Assembly: GCA_038496675.1 (NCBI GenBank)
Contig: CM076649.1
Span: 15,185,019-15,249,018 of the forward strand
Direction: 5' to 3'
DNA length: 64,000 nt
From: Rachycentron canadum
Taxonomy: Eukaryota > Chordata > Actinopteri > Carangiformes > Rachycentridae
Shown here: positions 25,224-37,730 of the stretch, one piece after another
How positions within the stretch are numbered: the stretch's first letter is position 1
Layout: every line of letters begins with the position of its first letter
Made by a program: the position numbers and the translations under genes
Notes under the pieces: generated by a model
Seen by the model: only the letters and a program-made list of their open reading frames with translations
Databases searched by the model: none
Told to the model about the DNA's origin: nothing

Positions 25224-26269
25224 CTAAAAATTGGTTTAAACAGGACACTGAAGGAGCCCAGACAAGAGAGAACTAGACATTGGGAAAATGATAGAAAGGT
25301 GACAGGCACAGGGAGAAACAGACAGACAGACACAGCCAACAGAGGGGACAGACCCAGAGAGCCAGGATAGACAGATGGAAAGACAAGGGCACATTCATAC
25401 TGCAACTGAAAAGCCTCCCATTTTGATTTTTTCAGATCTGATACTTTCTAGTCAATGTGATGCAAAGAGCAGCCTGACACCTAATGTTTTTTTTCTGGTC
25501 TGAACCTAGGGATGACAGAAAATCATTCTCTGATTCATGTGACAAGCGTGCAACTTGACAGCACTGCCATAACGATATCGGCAAAGTATGTAATTCACCT
25601 GAGAGGGATGACATAATGTTGTTGTCCATGCGTTCTTGCTGATCTAGCTTTAAAGCAAGGACAAAAATGGCACATGCATACTTTTAAATGAAAAGTTGAA
25701 CATAAGCAACAGCTCAATTCAGTGCACTGAATGCTACGGGCCCAGTCAATCAATTCATTTCAATACAAAGAAGAAAATCTTTGCATCACAAATTTGTATC
25801 ATTGACCTATAGCAAACTGTATTTCCAGTGCTGACCTTTGAGAGAACCTGCCAGAGCAGAGCAGAATTGGGGAAACTATTGAAACTTATTATCTAGATTG
25901 GGTTTGAGACAGCTATTAGACATGAGTTGATTGTGAAAATACACATTTTCAATAAACTCTGTGAAGTTATTCTCTCATTAGAAACCAAATTTATGGCTGA
26001 TTAACATATATAGAGAATCTTGGAGTGACTGTAGTTTACCTACTAGCTCTACAAATAGCTGCATTCAAGCTGCATTAAGGGGTTATGGCATATCTTAGGT
26101 GACTATGCACACTACAGATGTACATGTTGTGTAACTTCTAAAAAATAGTACTACACAAATGCTGCCCTGATATACCACCGAGCAAGATCTGCAATTGGTC
26201 ACCCTCAACCGTTTGTGTTTTTGCCTGCAATTTTCTGATGCCAGTTACACTTTGCTGTTGTTGTACACC
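25224..26269. other. Non-coding spacer
   Basis: The first 120 bp are purine-rich (GACAGACAGACAC-like simple sequence near 25320-25332). No gene is recognised. Confidence 0.5.
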
Positions 26270-27045
26270 TAACCTGGGGTCAGTTCTTCATGTGATGGAC
26301 TCCTTTGAGACTCTGCTTTATTGCATCACATCATTTCTTCAAATTTGTCAGCTGCACATTCATCCTGCCAATCTCTGTTTCTACCACATCCCAAAGGTTC
26401 CTTACTGATCTGGTTTTTGGAGAGGTCACTAAAGTTCACTGGCTTCAGTGTCATGTTCATGAAACCAGTTTGAGATAATCTTTGCAACGTGGTGACACGG
26501 TGCATTATCATGGTGAAAGTAGCCATTAGAAGATAATAGAAAATAATAGAAAATATTCCCCACACCATTATGCCATCACCACCAGCCTGAACGCAAGGCC
26601 TCAGCAGAAATCCAGATTCATTGATCCAGACTATGTTTTCCAGTCTTCAACTGTCTAGTATGGGTTTGTTTGCCCATCAAAGCCTCAGATTTCTGTTCTT
26701 GCCTACAGGAGTGTAACCTGATGATTGACCTCAAGATTCGATGTGTTGTTCACCCTAAGATGCTTTTCTACTCAAAACTGTTGTGAAAGTTATCTGAGTA
26801 ATTTGTAATTGCTCCAACCAGTCTGGCCATTCTCCTTGTACTTGTCTCATCAACAAGGTGTTTCCATCTACAGAACCTCTGTTCACTGGATGTTTTTTGT
26901 TTTCTTTTTATGAATAACAACTCTAGAGGCTGTTGTGCATGAAAATTTCAGGAGATCAGCAGTTTCCAAAATACTCAAACCAGCACATCTGACACCAACA
27001 ACCATATTACATTTGATGTCACTGAGATCACAATGTTTCAAATTC
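26270..27045 (-). mobile_element. Tc1-like DNA transposon fossil 2
   Basis: The minus strand follows a common fish Tc1 transposase across about 780 bp. Near 26930-27040 is the N-terminal DNA-binding part (a VGVRCAGLSILETADLL-like helix-turn-helix stretch). Near 26780-26900 follow the MARLV and ITQIT-like parts, and near 26600-26650 the WINESGF-like region that carries the first catalytic Asp in active relatives. MVWGIFS lies at about 26548-26568. GYFHHDNAPCH at about 26488-26520 contains the second catalytic Asp, and its continuation IISNWFHEHD is well preserved. The normal segment between MVWGIFS and GYFHHDN is largely deleted, and there are many stops and shifts. Terminal inverted repeats were not identified. 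This family differs from the fossil at 21575. Confidence 0.85.
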
Positions 27046-29505
27046 AAAACATCTATGAAGTCCCACCTTTGGTCTCATATAACAAGTAGCTTGTGGTGGC
27101 TCATGTTATTGTTAGATATTCCTGATGGTGCTGAGGATCTGGCATAACTGGGTTGGTAAACTGACTAAATGTCTTGTCTCTGCTTTTTCTGCTTGCTAGT
27201 CAATGTTTTAGCATTTACAGTTGTCCTTTAATTATTGGTTGTGACCTGAGTGACTGTATTTCACTGATTAATATTAAACATTAAATAGTCTTACTTTAAA
27301 ACAGAGGAACATGAAAATCATGCAGCTAACCCAATAAGTAAAGAGTCTTAGTTCAGTAGAAGCTCAGGGGCACATACTGCAAATCATGAGTGGGATTATT
27401 ATAAAATACTATATTTCAGAGGTCACTAATTGGTAGAGCCCAGTCCAGATGCAAACCCAGGACAGTGCTTTAGAAGAGGGAAAGAAAGAACAGATGTCAA
27501 GATATGAAATGGAGTTAACTAAAAAGAAATATTGAAAGTCAAGCAACATTTAAACCCTCAACCCCCACCCTTGAGTTTTAACAGTGATACTATATCCTAT
27601 ATGTGTGCAGCTATTCCAGAAACAACCAGATAAGAGCAGCCTGTGCTGTGAATCCAGACACAAAACACTGATGGAAACACAACTAAGGCTCCAGTCATAT
27701 CACTCAGCTAATGTAAGCCCTTCCTGTCTCCACCTATTGAGTGGGAGAGTGAGAGGCGCCTGAGCTGCACCAGTAACTGTGGCATCAGGTGGCTCTTCTT
27801 CCCAGGGCCTGGGCCATACGATCCTTTCCTGCTGTCCTTCCTCCCTCATCTCTTCCACAACTGATCAGCATGCATGCAGTCGCCCACTGTCCGCCTGCCA
27901 AGAAGAGTGAGGGAAAGGATTCTCTGTAATCTACGGCTGACGTGATGACTTTGAGGAGCCCAGTTGTTACCTCCCATTCCCACTCACATTACCCTCTTCC
28001 CCACAGTCATAATCCTGGAGCTGTCTGTAGGCAGAGAGTTATGCTCTGACCAGAGAGAGGGCATTTTGTCATGGAGATGAAAAGTGGGAAAAAAGAATGT
28101 GGGCAGCAGAGGACTATAAACTTGTTTTATTGCATCGCAGAGAGGCACTTCCATGGAGCACATGCTTTTAATTAATGATACCCCACTTGACCCTGCGCTA
28201 CTTGTGGTGTACATACAACAGCAATGAACCTCAAGTAGAGAACTGTCATGGCATTGCATGGGCTTTGTGCATCCATCCTTAAACTGAACAAATGAAGCAC
28301 AATTTACAGTCAATATTTGGCTACTATTTTCTGTTTGACTATCCCTTCAGTTGGAAGTTATTAACACTTTCAGGATAGAAACCATTACCATGTTGGCAAA
28401 GTAGCTCTCAACTCTACTTGGCAGGTGCTTTGAAAGTGGACCTTTTGACCTTAATGTACCTGAATTATATGACAGAACTAAGCACAGTTTTCTCAATGTA
28501 ACTGTTACCTGTTTAACTCTCGGGATGTTCTCATTCTTTATATGAATAGTACTATATTATCATAAACTAGTGCTTTTGACAATGCAGCGTGGAAGACACT
28601 GTGAAGGCATAGCTGCTTGTCAGAGAGTATATGAAAAATACATGTGATTCAGGTAGGGAAAGTGCCGGCTAACATCAAAGCCATCACACAAAAGACAGGA
28701 AGACTGGCCACATGAAAGATTGATGAGGCACTTAAAAATAAGATTAAAAAAGTATAGAGGAAAACAAAAAGGAATCTTTTATAACTCATCATGAAGAACA
28801 GAGGGGCTTCGCTTCCACAAGATAACTCCTGAAATATAGATTACTGGATTTGCGACCTGGAATGACCGGTCTAGTGTCGCTCTCAGCTGTGATGGTCCTT
28901 GATAGTGGGTCATGTATTATGGATACCAGAGCACAAGGAAGTGGAAAGAGTTACCTGCCCTTCATTGTTTTATTAATCCGTCAGTATTTGATCTTAGACC
29001 TTTGGCCTGGGATCTTTTTGTGAGATGTGTTTTGAGAGGGGGTATAAACAATGAAAAAGATATGACGACTTCAGGGGGTGCTTTTTTTTTTTTTTTTTTG
29101 CTTTGAATCAGTGTCAATAGTTCTGTCCCTCACAGTGGAGCAGCAAAAGCTTTTCAAGGAATTAGAAAAGTTGGTCATTGATTGGACACATATGTGTCTC
29201 TGTTGGCATAAGACAGAGGCTTTATTGCTGCAAGGGGTTTCTTTTAAAGTGTTCAGACAGTTTGGTGCCTGGTGTGTGAATTCTGTGATATCAATACTGA
29301 AATCGGAGTCTCTCTCTCTCGCTCTCCCTCTTTCTCTCTCTCTCTCACAAACACACTGAGAGATGTAGGTAGGACTACAGCTGTGCCTGGAGCTTGAATT
29401 GTTGCTCAGACTTACCACTCCTACTCCATTGTTGCAACTGTAAAATATAAAAGCAACCACTTACCAGTTATGGAGAATTTTTAGTCACACTAGCAAAAAG
29501 GGTTT
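27046..29505. other. Non-coding, includes possible regulatory DNA
   Basis: No gene is recognised. The part at about 27700-28300 is less AT-rich and contains TTAATTAATGATA (about 28168-28180), a homeodomain-type core. A minus-strand frame of 109 codons (27984-28313) has no motif. A run of 18 T lies at 29082-29099, and a pyrimidine (TC)n tract at 29308-29346. Confidence 0.5.
29308..29346 (+). repeat. Imperfect (TC)n microsatellite
   Basis: A tract of about 39 bp of TC units with a few CCC and TTT interruptions, followed by CACAAACACAC. Confidence 0.9.
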
Positions 29506-30148
29506 ACAGATGGCAATGAAGCCATGTTTGGTCAGTTGGTCAGTCACTCCACCACTTTGATCAAGACTGAAAAATGTATTGCCATGAACTTTTGTACAGG
29601 CTTTCATGGTCCCCAGATGAAGGATCCTTTGGTGATTACTTGTATATTCCTGTAATGCCAGCAGCATTTTGAACTTTTAAGTGTCTTAATGATTAATGCC
29701 TCTGCATCAACTGGATGGACTGCTATGAAATATGATACTATGGTGCCCCGATAAGGAATTGTAATGACTTTAGTGATCCCCTGGCTATTCATCTAGCCCC
29801 ACCCAGAGGCCTCCTGATAAACATATGCTGAACTGTTGGCTGGCTTATCATTAAAACTGGTACACATGTTCATGTCTGACTGAGAGTAAATTGGATCTTT
29901 GGGATCCCTTAACTTTTTCTCTGGTGCCTGCAGAACTAATAATATTCCCATTAGCCTGTCTAACTGTACTTTGGTTGAATGCTAGAGTCATGTGCCAACA
30001 TGTTAGCTAGCTAAACAGAGATGGTAAACATGGTAAATATTATACATGTTAACCCACATTATCAGTTTCAGTATGCCACCAAGCTAACATCAGCAATTAG
30101 CTCTGCTCAGTAACTGCCTCACAGAGCTGCTAGCATGTCTACAGACTA
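29506..30148 (+). repeat. Long teleost interspersed repeat, family A, copy 1
   Basis: The segment follows a common percomorph repeat. It opens ATGGCAATGAAGCC and then CCACCACTTTGATCAAGACT. Two tandem blocks of the type 'ATGG...TGCCATGAA..TTTGTACAG..TTCATGGTCCCCAGATGAAGG' and '..TGACTTTAGTGATCCCC' follow. Next come CATCTAGCCCCAC, AACATGGTAAATATTATAC, and the end CACAGAGCTGCTAGCATG near 30125-30141. A second copy in the opposite orientation is at 37078-37730, sharing TTTTGTACAG..TTC.TGGTCCCC. I recall the family from memory; its class is not certain. Confidence 0.7.
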
Positions 30149-30204
30149 TTTTAATTTCTCTGTGAAGCACTTTGACTTACATTCAAAGTCACATAACTTG
30201 TCTG

Positions 30205-30687
30205 TGTCATAGTCTGCCCCTTTGTGTGACCTCCTACATGAACTCTGTATTATTGCCTGTTATTGTGTATCACTTGTGTGTCTGTTGTTATTTCTCTACC
30301 TGACTTGTGTTTTTCTGTGCCATCTGTGTCTTGTTTGTCAGTCAGTTTCAATGTATTTATAGCCTAGTCTTTCCCCTCTTGAGCTGCCAGGACATTATGA
30401 TTAGTTACTGTGTGCTGCTTGTCCTGGTTCTTTGTGATTTGCCTGAGTTCTGACCCTTTTTCCATACTCTCTGGATTTTGGACTCTTGCATCTGGTTTTC
30501 TGGATTTTATGCCTATTTTAGCTTGCCTTTGTCATTTTTGAACCCAGAATGCCTCACTATCTTGAAAGTTTTTGTTTTCTTTTTTTAATAAATCAGTGAA
30601 CTGCATTTGCTCTGCCTCAGTGTACATTCTGTGTTTGGGTCCTTCCCCTGCATATGTTTAGTTACCCTGCTTGCACCAGTTGTGGCA
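30205..30687 (+). repeat. Probable solo LTR of a Gypsy- or retrovirus-like element
   Basis: The segment starts TGTCATAGTC and ends GTTGTGGCA, so the termini begin TG and end CA. It is pyrimidine-rich on the plus strand, with an ATTTATAG TATA-like box at about 30355-30362. A polyadenylation signal AATAAA lies at about 30587-30592, then a short end portion containing TGTGTTTGGGTCCTTCCCCT, typical of teleost LTRs. The flanking five bases are GTCTG (30200-30204) and GACTG (30688-30692), one mismatch from a target-site duplication. No internal retroelement sequence is attached, so it would be a solo LTR. The right limit is inferred from the flank match. Confidence 0.5.
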
Positions 30688-31620
30688 GACTGTTTAAATC
30701 AGCTTTGCAGAATTATTAGCAACAGTGCATTCATCCTGTGCACCAAACATACAGAAGAGGATCTCTACCAGCTATTAACAGGGATTAATATGAATGTGTT
30801 TATATGCACAAGATTGCATTTTTTCCCTGATTTAAGTTCATGGTACATTTCACATAACATCACATTGTTGTAAATATATTGCACATAGACTGTACATATA
30901 GTGGCCTGTGCGCTCTCGTGCTATGTGTATGTAAATCCCCTTGAGTGTAGAATTATTATATATTATATTATATCATTTTAAAAACAACTTTTAATTGCAT
31001 CAGATGGTAGAAATAGGAATATAAAAAAAGCAGTAATCCAACAGCCAAAGCTGCAATACAGATCATATATATTTAATGAACTCATGGTAAGAGCAGACAT
31101 TGGAAAGAGCTAAATGTTTCTGGGATATTTATTTCCTCAAAAAGCCACAAATGAAATGAACAAATGTTTTTAGTTATGAAGGAAACAGCAGTGGTGGCAA
31201 CATCAACATACACTGGAGACTCTGGAGGAAGGGAGGGAGGGAGGGTTTGGCTCACCGTGACCTTTAGATGGCTTTTATATCACCCGCCGGGGGTTCTGTT
31301 CATGTGGGTCCATTTCCAATGGCTGAGTTTTACAACAGAAAGCATTTGAAATGATACAAGAACGCAAGTCATATCTAGATGTTTTTAATCTAACACACAC
31401 ATCACACATCGTACTCTCAAGATGTTGGGAGGATTAAAGGGGCATTCATTCTATTTTCAGTCCAAATTTTTTGAACAGCAGCAGGTTATCAGAGAACCTA
31501 AAAATTAGGAACTATATTGATGTTATACAAAACCGTAACTTGAAATATGCACATGAATAATAAGCAATTCTGAAATGAACTGTACTACCATTTCCTTTCA
31601 CTCACATTCTTGTAAATGTC
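30688..31620. other. Non-coding spacer
   Basis: AT-rich with a TATATTATATTATATC stretch near 30957-30973 and a GGGAGGGAGGGAGGG tract near 31230-31243. No gene is recognised. Confidence 0.5.
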
Positions 31621-31621
31621 A

Positions 31622-31667
31622 TCTCTCTCTCTCTCTCTCTCTCTGTGTCTCTGTGTGTGTGTGTGTA
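31622..31667 (+). repeat. (TC)n-(TG)n compound microsatellite
   Basis: Eleven to twelve TC units run into TGTCTC and then a GT run. No further structure is seen. Confidence 0.95.
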
Positions 31668-31934
31668 AGACCAAAGAACAGTGTCCCCAAGATTAAAAGT
31701 AAAACATGGCTATGTAGAATCTTTGAAATATTCAAAACTAGGACTGGCTGCCTGGTGGCACAATGAAGACGTAGATAATATAATGTTTTTTGTCTTCAAA
31801 CATTTGGACTTGGACTTGAAGTCTGAATAACTGATGCAGCCATTCTCTGAGTCACTCAGAATATATGAAAGCTGAAGCTATGCTGTACTGCACAGAGGAC
31901 ATAATTATAGGTTGTAATTTATAGATTGTAACTA

Positions 31935-31984
31935 TATTATATATATATAATACTATATATATATAGTATTATATATATATAATA
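31935..31984. repeat. Perfect 50-bp palindrome without spacer
   Basis: The 25 bases of 31935-31959 are the exact reverse complement of 31960-31984, with no loop. The arms are A/T except for one C (31953) paired with one G (31966), so the symmetry is not simply a product of alternating AT. The non-repetitive TATTAT and AATACT parts also match. Such a sequence can extrude a cruciform and is prone to deletion or rearrangement. Confidence 0.95.
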
Positions 31985-34900
31985 CTATATCATTAACTAT
32001 GTTAATGTGATATTTCACTTAAATTTATCTTTTGAGTATGAGAGACTAACCCACTATAAAGTTGAGAGTTGGATCTAATACACTGTCTGCATCCTATTGA
32101 GTTCATGAGAAGGATTTTGTGTTAGTTTGTTCATCTTTCTTTGAAGGTTTCAATGGAAAACATTGCTATATGTTGTATCTCTTTAATTCTCATGTTGGAA
32201 TAAATTCAGTGTAAAAATTGGGGGTATATTTAAAAACCAATTATCCACCTAACTGCTCTTGTATGTGAATGTATGTATGCTTTTGTTGTGTAAAGCTGTT
32301 GTATAATATCTGTGATAAAGTTGCTCCATGGCCAACAAGAACATCCCCGGTATATAGCTTTGCAGCTTTCTTTATCATATTCCAATGCACATGTGATCAC
32401 CTTGTCCTAGATGAAACAAATAAATTTCAAATAGTTGCTCAGCCACTGGGTTTGTAAGCTCTCTATCAGCATGTGCACAAATGTATAACCTTTTAAACAA
32501 AGGCTTACTTGCTCTGCCTCAGGCTACACTTGCCAGTTTGCTTTCTTGTCAAGGCAGAAAGGAAACGTACATGAGAGAGAAGTGCGCATAGATGACGAAG
32601 AAGAACATTGGTGACAAGTCAAAACTCTGACAGGCAGATGCTGAGAAGCTGATCGCATTCTATTTACATGTCTGGGATACACATTTGCACATCAAAGTTT
32701 TGCTGACTTAATCTAAAAAACATGCTCTCATATTGGTGTCTTCTGCTGCAAGCAAAAAGGGACATAAAAAAAGCATAAGCATATTTGCACACAAGAGCAG
32801 AAATGTGCCCAGTTCATAGAAAGTCATGCAAATGCACAATGAGCTCACCTTGACAAGATCAGCAAAGTATTGAGCTTTGATACCAGATCGTCACACTAAC
32901 ATGGAGCCAAAGACGTCCCATCTCATTGCTCCGATTATACCAACTAAAGGCTTAAAGGGCGTAGCCTTAGCTGCACTGCTGCATTTGACCTTGTGGCTGT
33001 AGAATTAAAGTTAACGTTAAATTTAATCGAGCATAGATATTTTTCATACTCATATTCATGAGTATACCATAAAAAAATGACTTACATAAACTCATTTGAT
33101 CTGTGAAATCACACTAAGGGTGTGGTCAGTACATTGTGACATCACTGATGGGTGTGGTTACATGCATGACACCACAATGCTTTCAACCAGGGAGGGCAAG
33201 TAAATCATTCTTTAAACACTTTTCACAGGCAATTGTTAAATAATTGCATGAAGACCATTTAACCATGTCACTTTTCTTCATTAATTAATGCACAATGTCA
33301 TGTTTATTAATACAACCATACAAGTGTTGCTAATGAAGCCAACTGTGAATTTTAGCAAATTAAAATGAACTGCACAGTGGGACAGATTGTTACAGATGAG
33401 CTGGTTTGGTGGGGTAGCCCGGATTCAGAGCATTTTCTTTGTCTGGAGAATATTCAAGTATAATGCATCATTACCATTTTACTCCTTTAAAGAAATATAG
33501 AGATTTATTTGCTCCACTGGTCAAATTGCATTTTTTATGCCATTATGTAACACAATTTGGTTTTATAAAAACATTTTTTACCATACAGTACATTTCAAAG
33601 GCAATACGTTTGGAAGCTTTGAGTGTCTTTCAGCCATATTTCCCTGCTCTACAACTGATTTCACTCCTGAGGCAAAATTGTTTTGACACAACATTTTTCA
33701 GCCATGGACTAGAGAGTGAAAGCTCATTTTGTAGCATGATATTTTGCTTACCCTATTTACTGCCAGAACTGCTGGCATTTACAGCCACACTGGCACAGTA
33801 TAAGCATCATGGGAGGCATCACAAGACTATATCAAGTCATATAGAAGACAGAATACATATAAATAATCACATTTAAAAACCTGAATGCCTGATTTAGCCA
33901 GAGGGGATAACTTCTGGCCTTTATTGTGAGCATGGGCTTATACTCAGTGTATTATGGAAAGATCAATAGGTTTTTCATGGAGCTGAGCTTTGGGTATCAT
34001 TGCATGGGCACCTATAAAAAAGCAAAAATAATCCTATGTCATGTCAATGTAAAGAGTCCTCTCTCTCTCACTTAGAAAATACCCTTAATCCTTAACTATA
34101 AGGAGCTCAGAGAGGTAAAGGTCTCCTCCTGCATGGCTGGTCTCAAATCACAGGAGAAAAAAATCTTTGTGACTAGCTACAGATCCATCTTCTAATAGTC
34201 TTCATGTATGTTAGTTACAGGAAAACATGCCTGGCAGCCATTGATCCTAAGCCATTGGACCCGGAGGCAGAAATGTCTTTATTGTGTTTCACCTAAACAG
34301 CCTTTTAATCTTACTTTCCATATTGACAGCACATAGGGAGAGAGAACGAGACATACAAGGAGAGAGCTACAGAACCACTTACTCTAGCCTAATTTTTTCT
34401 TATCACTTCATCCACATTCTTCTTAAGCACATCTGCATTCATGAGGACATTATGTGTGACGGTTCCCGAATAAACAATGGGAATATTAAGAAGTTGTTAT
34501 ACTACAATTCATTTGCACAAAGAGATAACACATTTTACTTGTGACAGTCTTATATAAACCACAGAGAGAAGGAGAGGGGGAGAGAGCAAATAGAGGTTTT
34601 ATTGCAACACATCCAAATATATCCAGGCATGTGTTACCAAATATGCAGGACCTATTTATGTCAGTGAGCATCAGTGCATCCCACTTACAGACAGAAAGTG
34701 CTGCTTCGACTCCTCGGCACAGCCAGGCATACGTGGCAGCACATGTCACATAGAGGAGACAGCCTCAGTGTTAAGGAAGCTGCAGCCACCTTTTAGCCCA
34801 GATTATATGGCTAGATTACACCCCTAAAAAACCTCCACTTTCAAGGCCAGAAGACACTCATGTGTAATGACCAACTCAAATGACCCATAACTGAATAGAG

Positions 34901-35797
34901 AGGAAACAAGCCTCCAGGACAGAAAATAATCTACTGAGTAGTCCTTACAGTTTGAGATATTCAATTATTTTCCACTTAGTATAGTGATGACTATGGGGAA
35001 GGCGAGGCAAAGTTTAGTCAAACTTCCAACTTCTATGTGTAGTATGGCAGGAGAGTTTGGTGTTATCACTTTATGCTTAAAGATAGTGAGGCATTTGCAA
35101 AGGAAGAAGGGCAGAGGGAGAGATAGCGAGATTGGGAGATGGAGGACGGGGAAAAAGGAGATTGTGCTGCATACAAACTCTCTATGGTTCCTCACAGGTG
35201 CGAGAGAGAAATGCAGCAGAAGGAGCACAAAGCAGAGATGTCAGGCGGTGCTGCTCGATGCTAACCACTTTTGGCAATGAGGGGGCTTGACTCCTCCCAC
35301 CCAGGCTCGGGGGCCGGGGGCCTCCCAGGAGGCTACCCCTGATTGAAATGGAAATTCAGGAAGTAATGCATCAGAGGGAGGAAGTGTCTTGCTCTCCCTG
35401 CCAGTCAGTCTGTCTGTTCGTCCTGCGGTGCTTTATTACTGTCACTTTCTCTACGTATTAACCTATAATCATTCATGGCACATAATCACTTTCAGTATGT
35501 TCAGCTCCGAACCTCACCTGCAAGCTCCAAAATTTAAAGGGTTGCAGAGAGTTTTATGCAGATTTTTTATTTTTTTTATTTGAATCAAGAGAAGCAAAAG
35601 CTTGTTTCTTTTTGTCAAACTGAAACCAATATTAATAAGACCAAAAATGTTGTAACTGCCTAGATCAATTAAATGAATCAGTCATTTTGTATAAAGTTTT
35701 AAAAGGATAGACTGTTTCAGAGATTTCTTGATCTAAAAAAAAAAAAAAACCTGTAATCATCCTTTAGCCAAACTAATAGAACTGAATTAGAGTTTTA
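31985..35797. other. Non-coding, no gene recognised
   Basis: The longest open frame of the window lies here (33439-33876, 145 codons), but it has no motif, no repeated codon pattern and no clear exon signals. A GC-rich patch of about 70 bp at 35280-35340 contains GGGGGCCGGGGGCC. A purine-rich run lies at about 35095-35165. Confidence 0.5.
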
Positions 35798-36026
35798 GCT
35801 CTGCCAAGGAGGATGTTTGTTTGTTTGTTGTCAGCAGGATTACACTAAAAGTACTGAACTGATTTGTACCTTTATTAATTCCCTTGACATTTAGAAATCG
35901 GGTATTTGCATCAAGGAAGTAATGTTTGGATACTGATGTAAAAAAATAAAATAAAAAAAAACATTTTTATGGTGTTGATCTATATGAGTTTGTACAGTTT
36001 GTCGCAGATTCAGACGATAATCAGGC
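35798..36026 (+). repeat. Degenerate teleost interspersed repeat, family B
   Basis: The segment contains CTGCCAAGGAGGATGTTTGT, then TTGTCAGCAGGATTACACTA and AAAGTACTGAACTGATTTGT. Further on come GGTGTTGATCTATATGAGTT and TTTGTCGCAGATTCAGA. This follows the order of a very common fish repeat whose sense strand reads GTTTGT..GTCAGCAGGATTAC..AAAACTACTGAACGGATTT. The central part is shortened and A-rich. The class is unknown to me. Confidence 0.65.
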
Positions 36027-37077
36027 TCTACCAGACGTGTAGAATCATGGAGGCATAAGAACTTAACTTAACTTAGAGGCTCTGTTGAGAGCCATTCTAG
36101 TTTATTAGGTTGTCTTTTAGCCTCAGTGAGCTGGTATTAGTATCATGGTAACATCAATAGCATCATGATAACATCACTTTAACAGATTTAAACAGACAGA
36201 CACAAATTCAACAAGTAGAGCACTTAAAACCTACAATTAACCTCATACATTGTACAGCACACAAAATATCATTAAAACATTACAACAGCAGAGAACAATA
36301 GATGGTCAATAAATGTTTACAACATACTATTAAGCCATTTATGGAAGACTATAAACTTGTAAATATATCGTAGCTGCTGTTAAATAATGGTGAATTCCCT
36401 CTCAAACTACTCAGTAAAAATGTGTTCAGATATTTATCTTTATGTTTGTTCTCGGCTCTTGGCAAAATACACATGCTAAATATCGGGAATAGCACAGCAG
36501 CTCTTTTCCTGTTCACGCCTTCTGTCATCTCTGTGTTGTTATCAAAATCTTTAAATCTTTGATTTATGCAGCCCTAAACACTTCAGAGAACAAAGCAGCC
36601 CTGGGCGAGCACAATGTTTGACAGTGCTGCCTCAATACAATGTATTCAGCCTCTGTGTTTGAAAAGGTCATTAATGATGGGCACAGACCCCTCTGGTCGA
36701 AATGCCGATATCTCTTCATAGGGCAAACAGCCCTGAGTCAGTCCCTGCTGTGCCTCTCTGTCAAACCCTGGTGTGTGTCACTGTCCAAACAATACCAGAC
36801 AAAATCACTCACGTCATCCCTCATCTATGTTGGTATAAAATACCAATGACCAACAAAAACTAAAGAGGAGAGGAAAAGGGTAAATTATATGCAAAGTGAG
36901 TGAAGTAGGGGGCGGTAGGTTCAGTAAGCTCCAGCCTTGTTTCCATAGTGAACAATATGCCTCCCTGTTTGATGAAAGGTAGTGGACAAAGGGAGCAGGT
37001 AAAGTGAGGGCGCGGGAGAGGGTTGGTGCTACCCAGTAAGAGGCTTTTTAGTCATTTACAGGTGAAGCAAGAGGCAA
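36027..37077. other. Non-coding spacer
   Basis: A small tandem ACTTA repeat lies at about 36060-36075. A plus-strand frame at 36640-36849 is unremarkable. No gene is recognised. Confidence 0.5.
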
Positions 37078-37730
37078 GCCACAGCCATGCTAGTGGCTCT
37101 GTGAGTCAGGATGATAACATGCTCACAATGACAATGCTAACAAGCTGATGTGTGGCAGGTATACGTACCATGTTCACGGCGTATTGGCACACTAACATTT
37201 GTTAAATAGGATTAAACACAAAATACTGGAATGTATTTATCTCTGCAAGTATGTTTTTGTAAAACAAAGAGTTGGGCAAATGCAAATTTTAAATCATATC
37301 TCTTAACTTTAAAATATAAGACATTTCATACCATTATTAGATGGTGCTAGTAGAGAGATGACAGGAAAGAGGGGGGGGGTTCATGGGTGGCATTTAACCC
37401 CTCAGCCCAGTCTTACCTTATAGCGCTCTATACTAAAATGTATGACAAACCATGTCAGATTCACAAATGTAAACCTGGTGTCAGTTGAGGGAAAGTCAGG
37501 GGATCTTCAAAGCTTTAAGGTGTCAATGTCTGGGAGTTATGAATGTCTGTAGCAAGGGGTGTGCCAGCACATCAAATAAAAGAAGATATTTCACAGGTTA
37601 AGTGAAAAATAAAGTCACTACGAGTAATTCACTGGGGACCACGAATGTCTGTACAAAATATCAAGGCAATTCATTCAACAATGTCAAAGTGGTGCACTTT
37701 TCCACAGAGAAATGTTGCTGTCTCTACAAC
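37078..37730 (-). repeat. Long teleost interspersed repeat, family A, copy 2
   Basis: This is the reverse-orientation partner of 29506-30148. The left end reads CCACAGCCATGCTAGTGGCT (the complement of the GCTAGCATGGCTGT end), then AACATGCTCACAATGACAAT and CCATGTTCAC. To the right, GGGAGTTATGAATGTCTGTA and GGGGACCACGAATGTCTGTA are two tandem versions of the same unit, followed by CAAGGCAATTCATTCAACAA and AAAGTGGTGCAC. A run of nine G sits at about 37370-37378. The copy is diverged but collinear with the family. Confidence 0.7.

Noticed and set aside
26326..26568. 80-codon minus-strand frame starting MVWGIFS
   Set aside because: It begins in Tc1 transposase but quickly runs in the wrong frame through a deletion; it is part of the Tc1 fossil, not a gene.
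33439..33876. Longest open frame of the window (145 codons, +)
   Set aside because: The length is near chance expectation for AT-rich DNA of this size. No motif, no signal peptide or domain, and no exon context was recognised.
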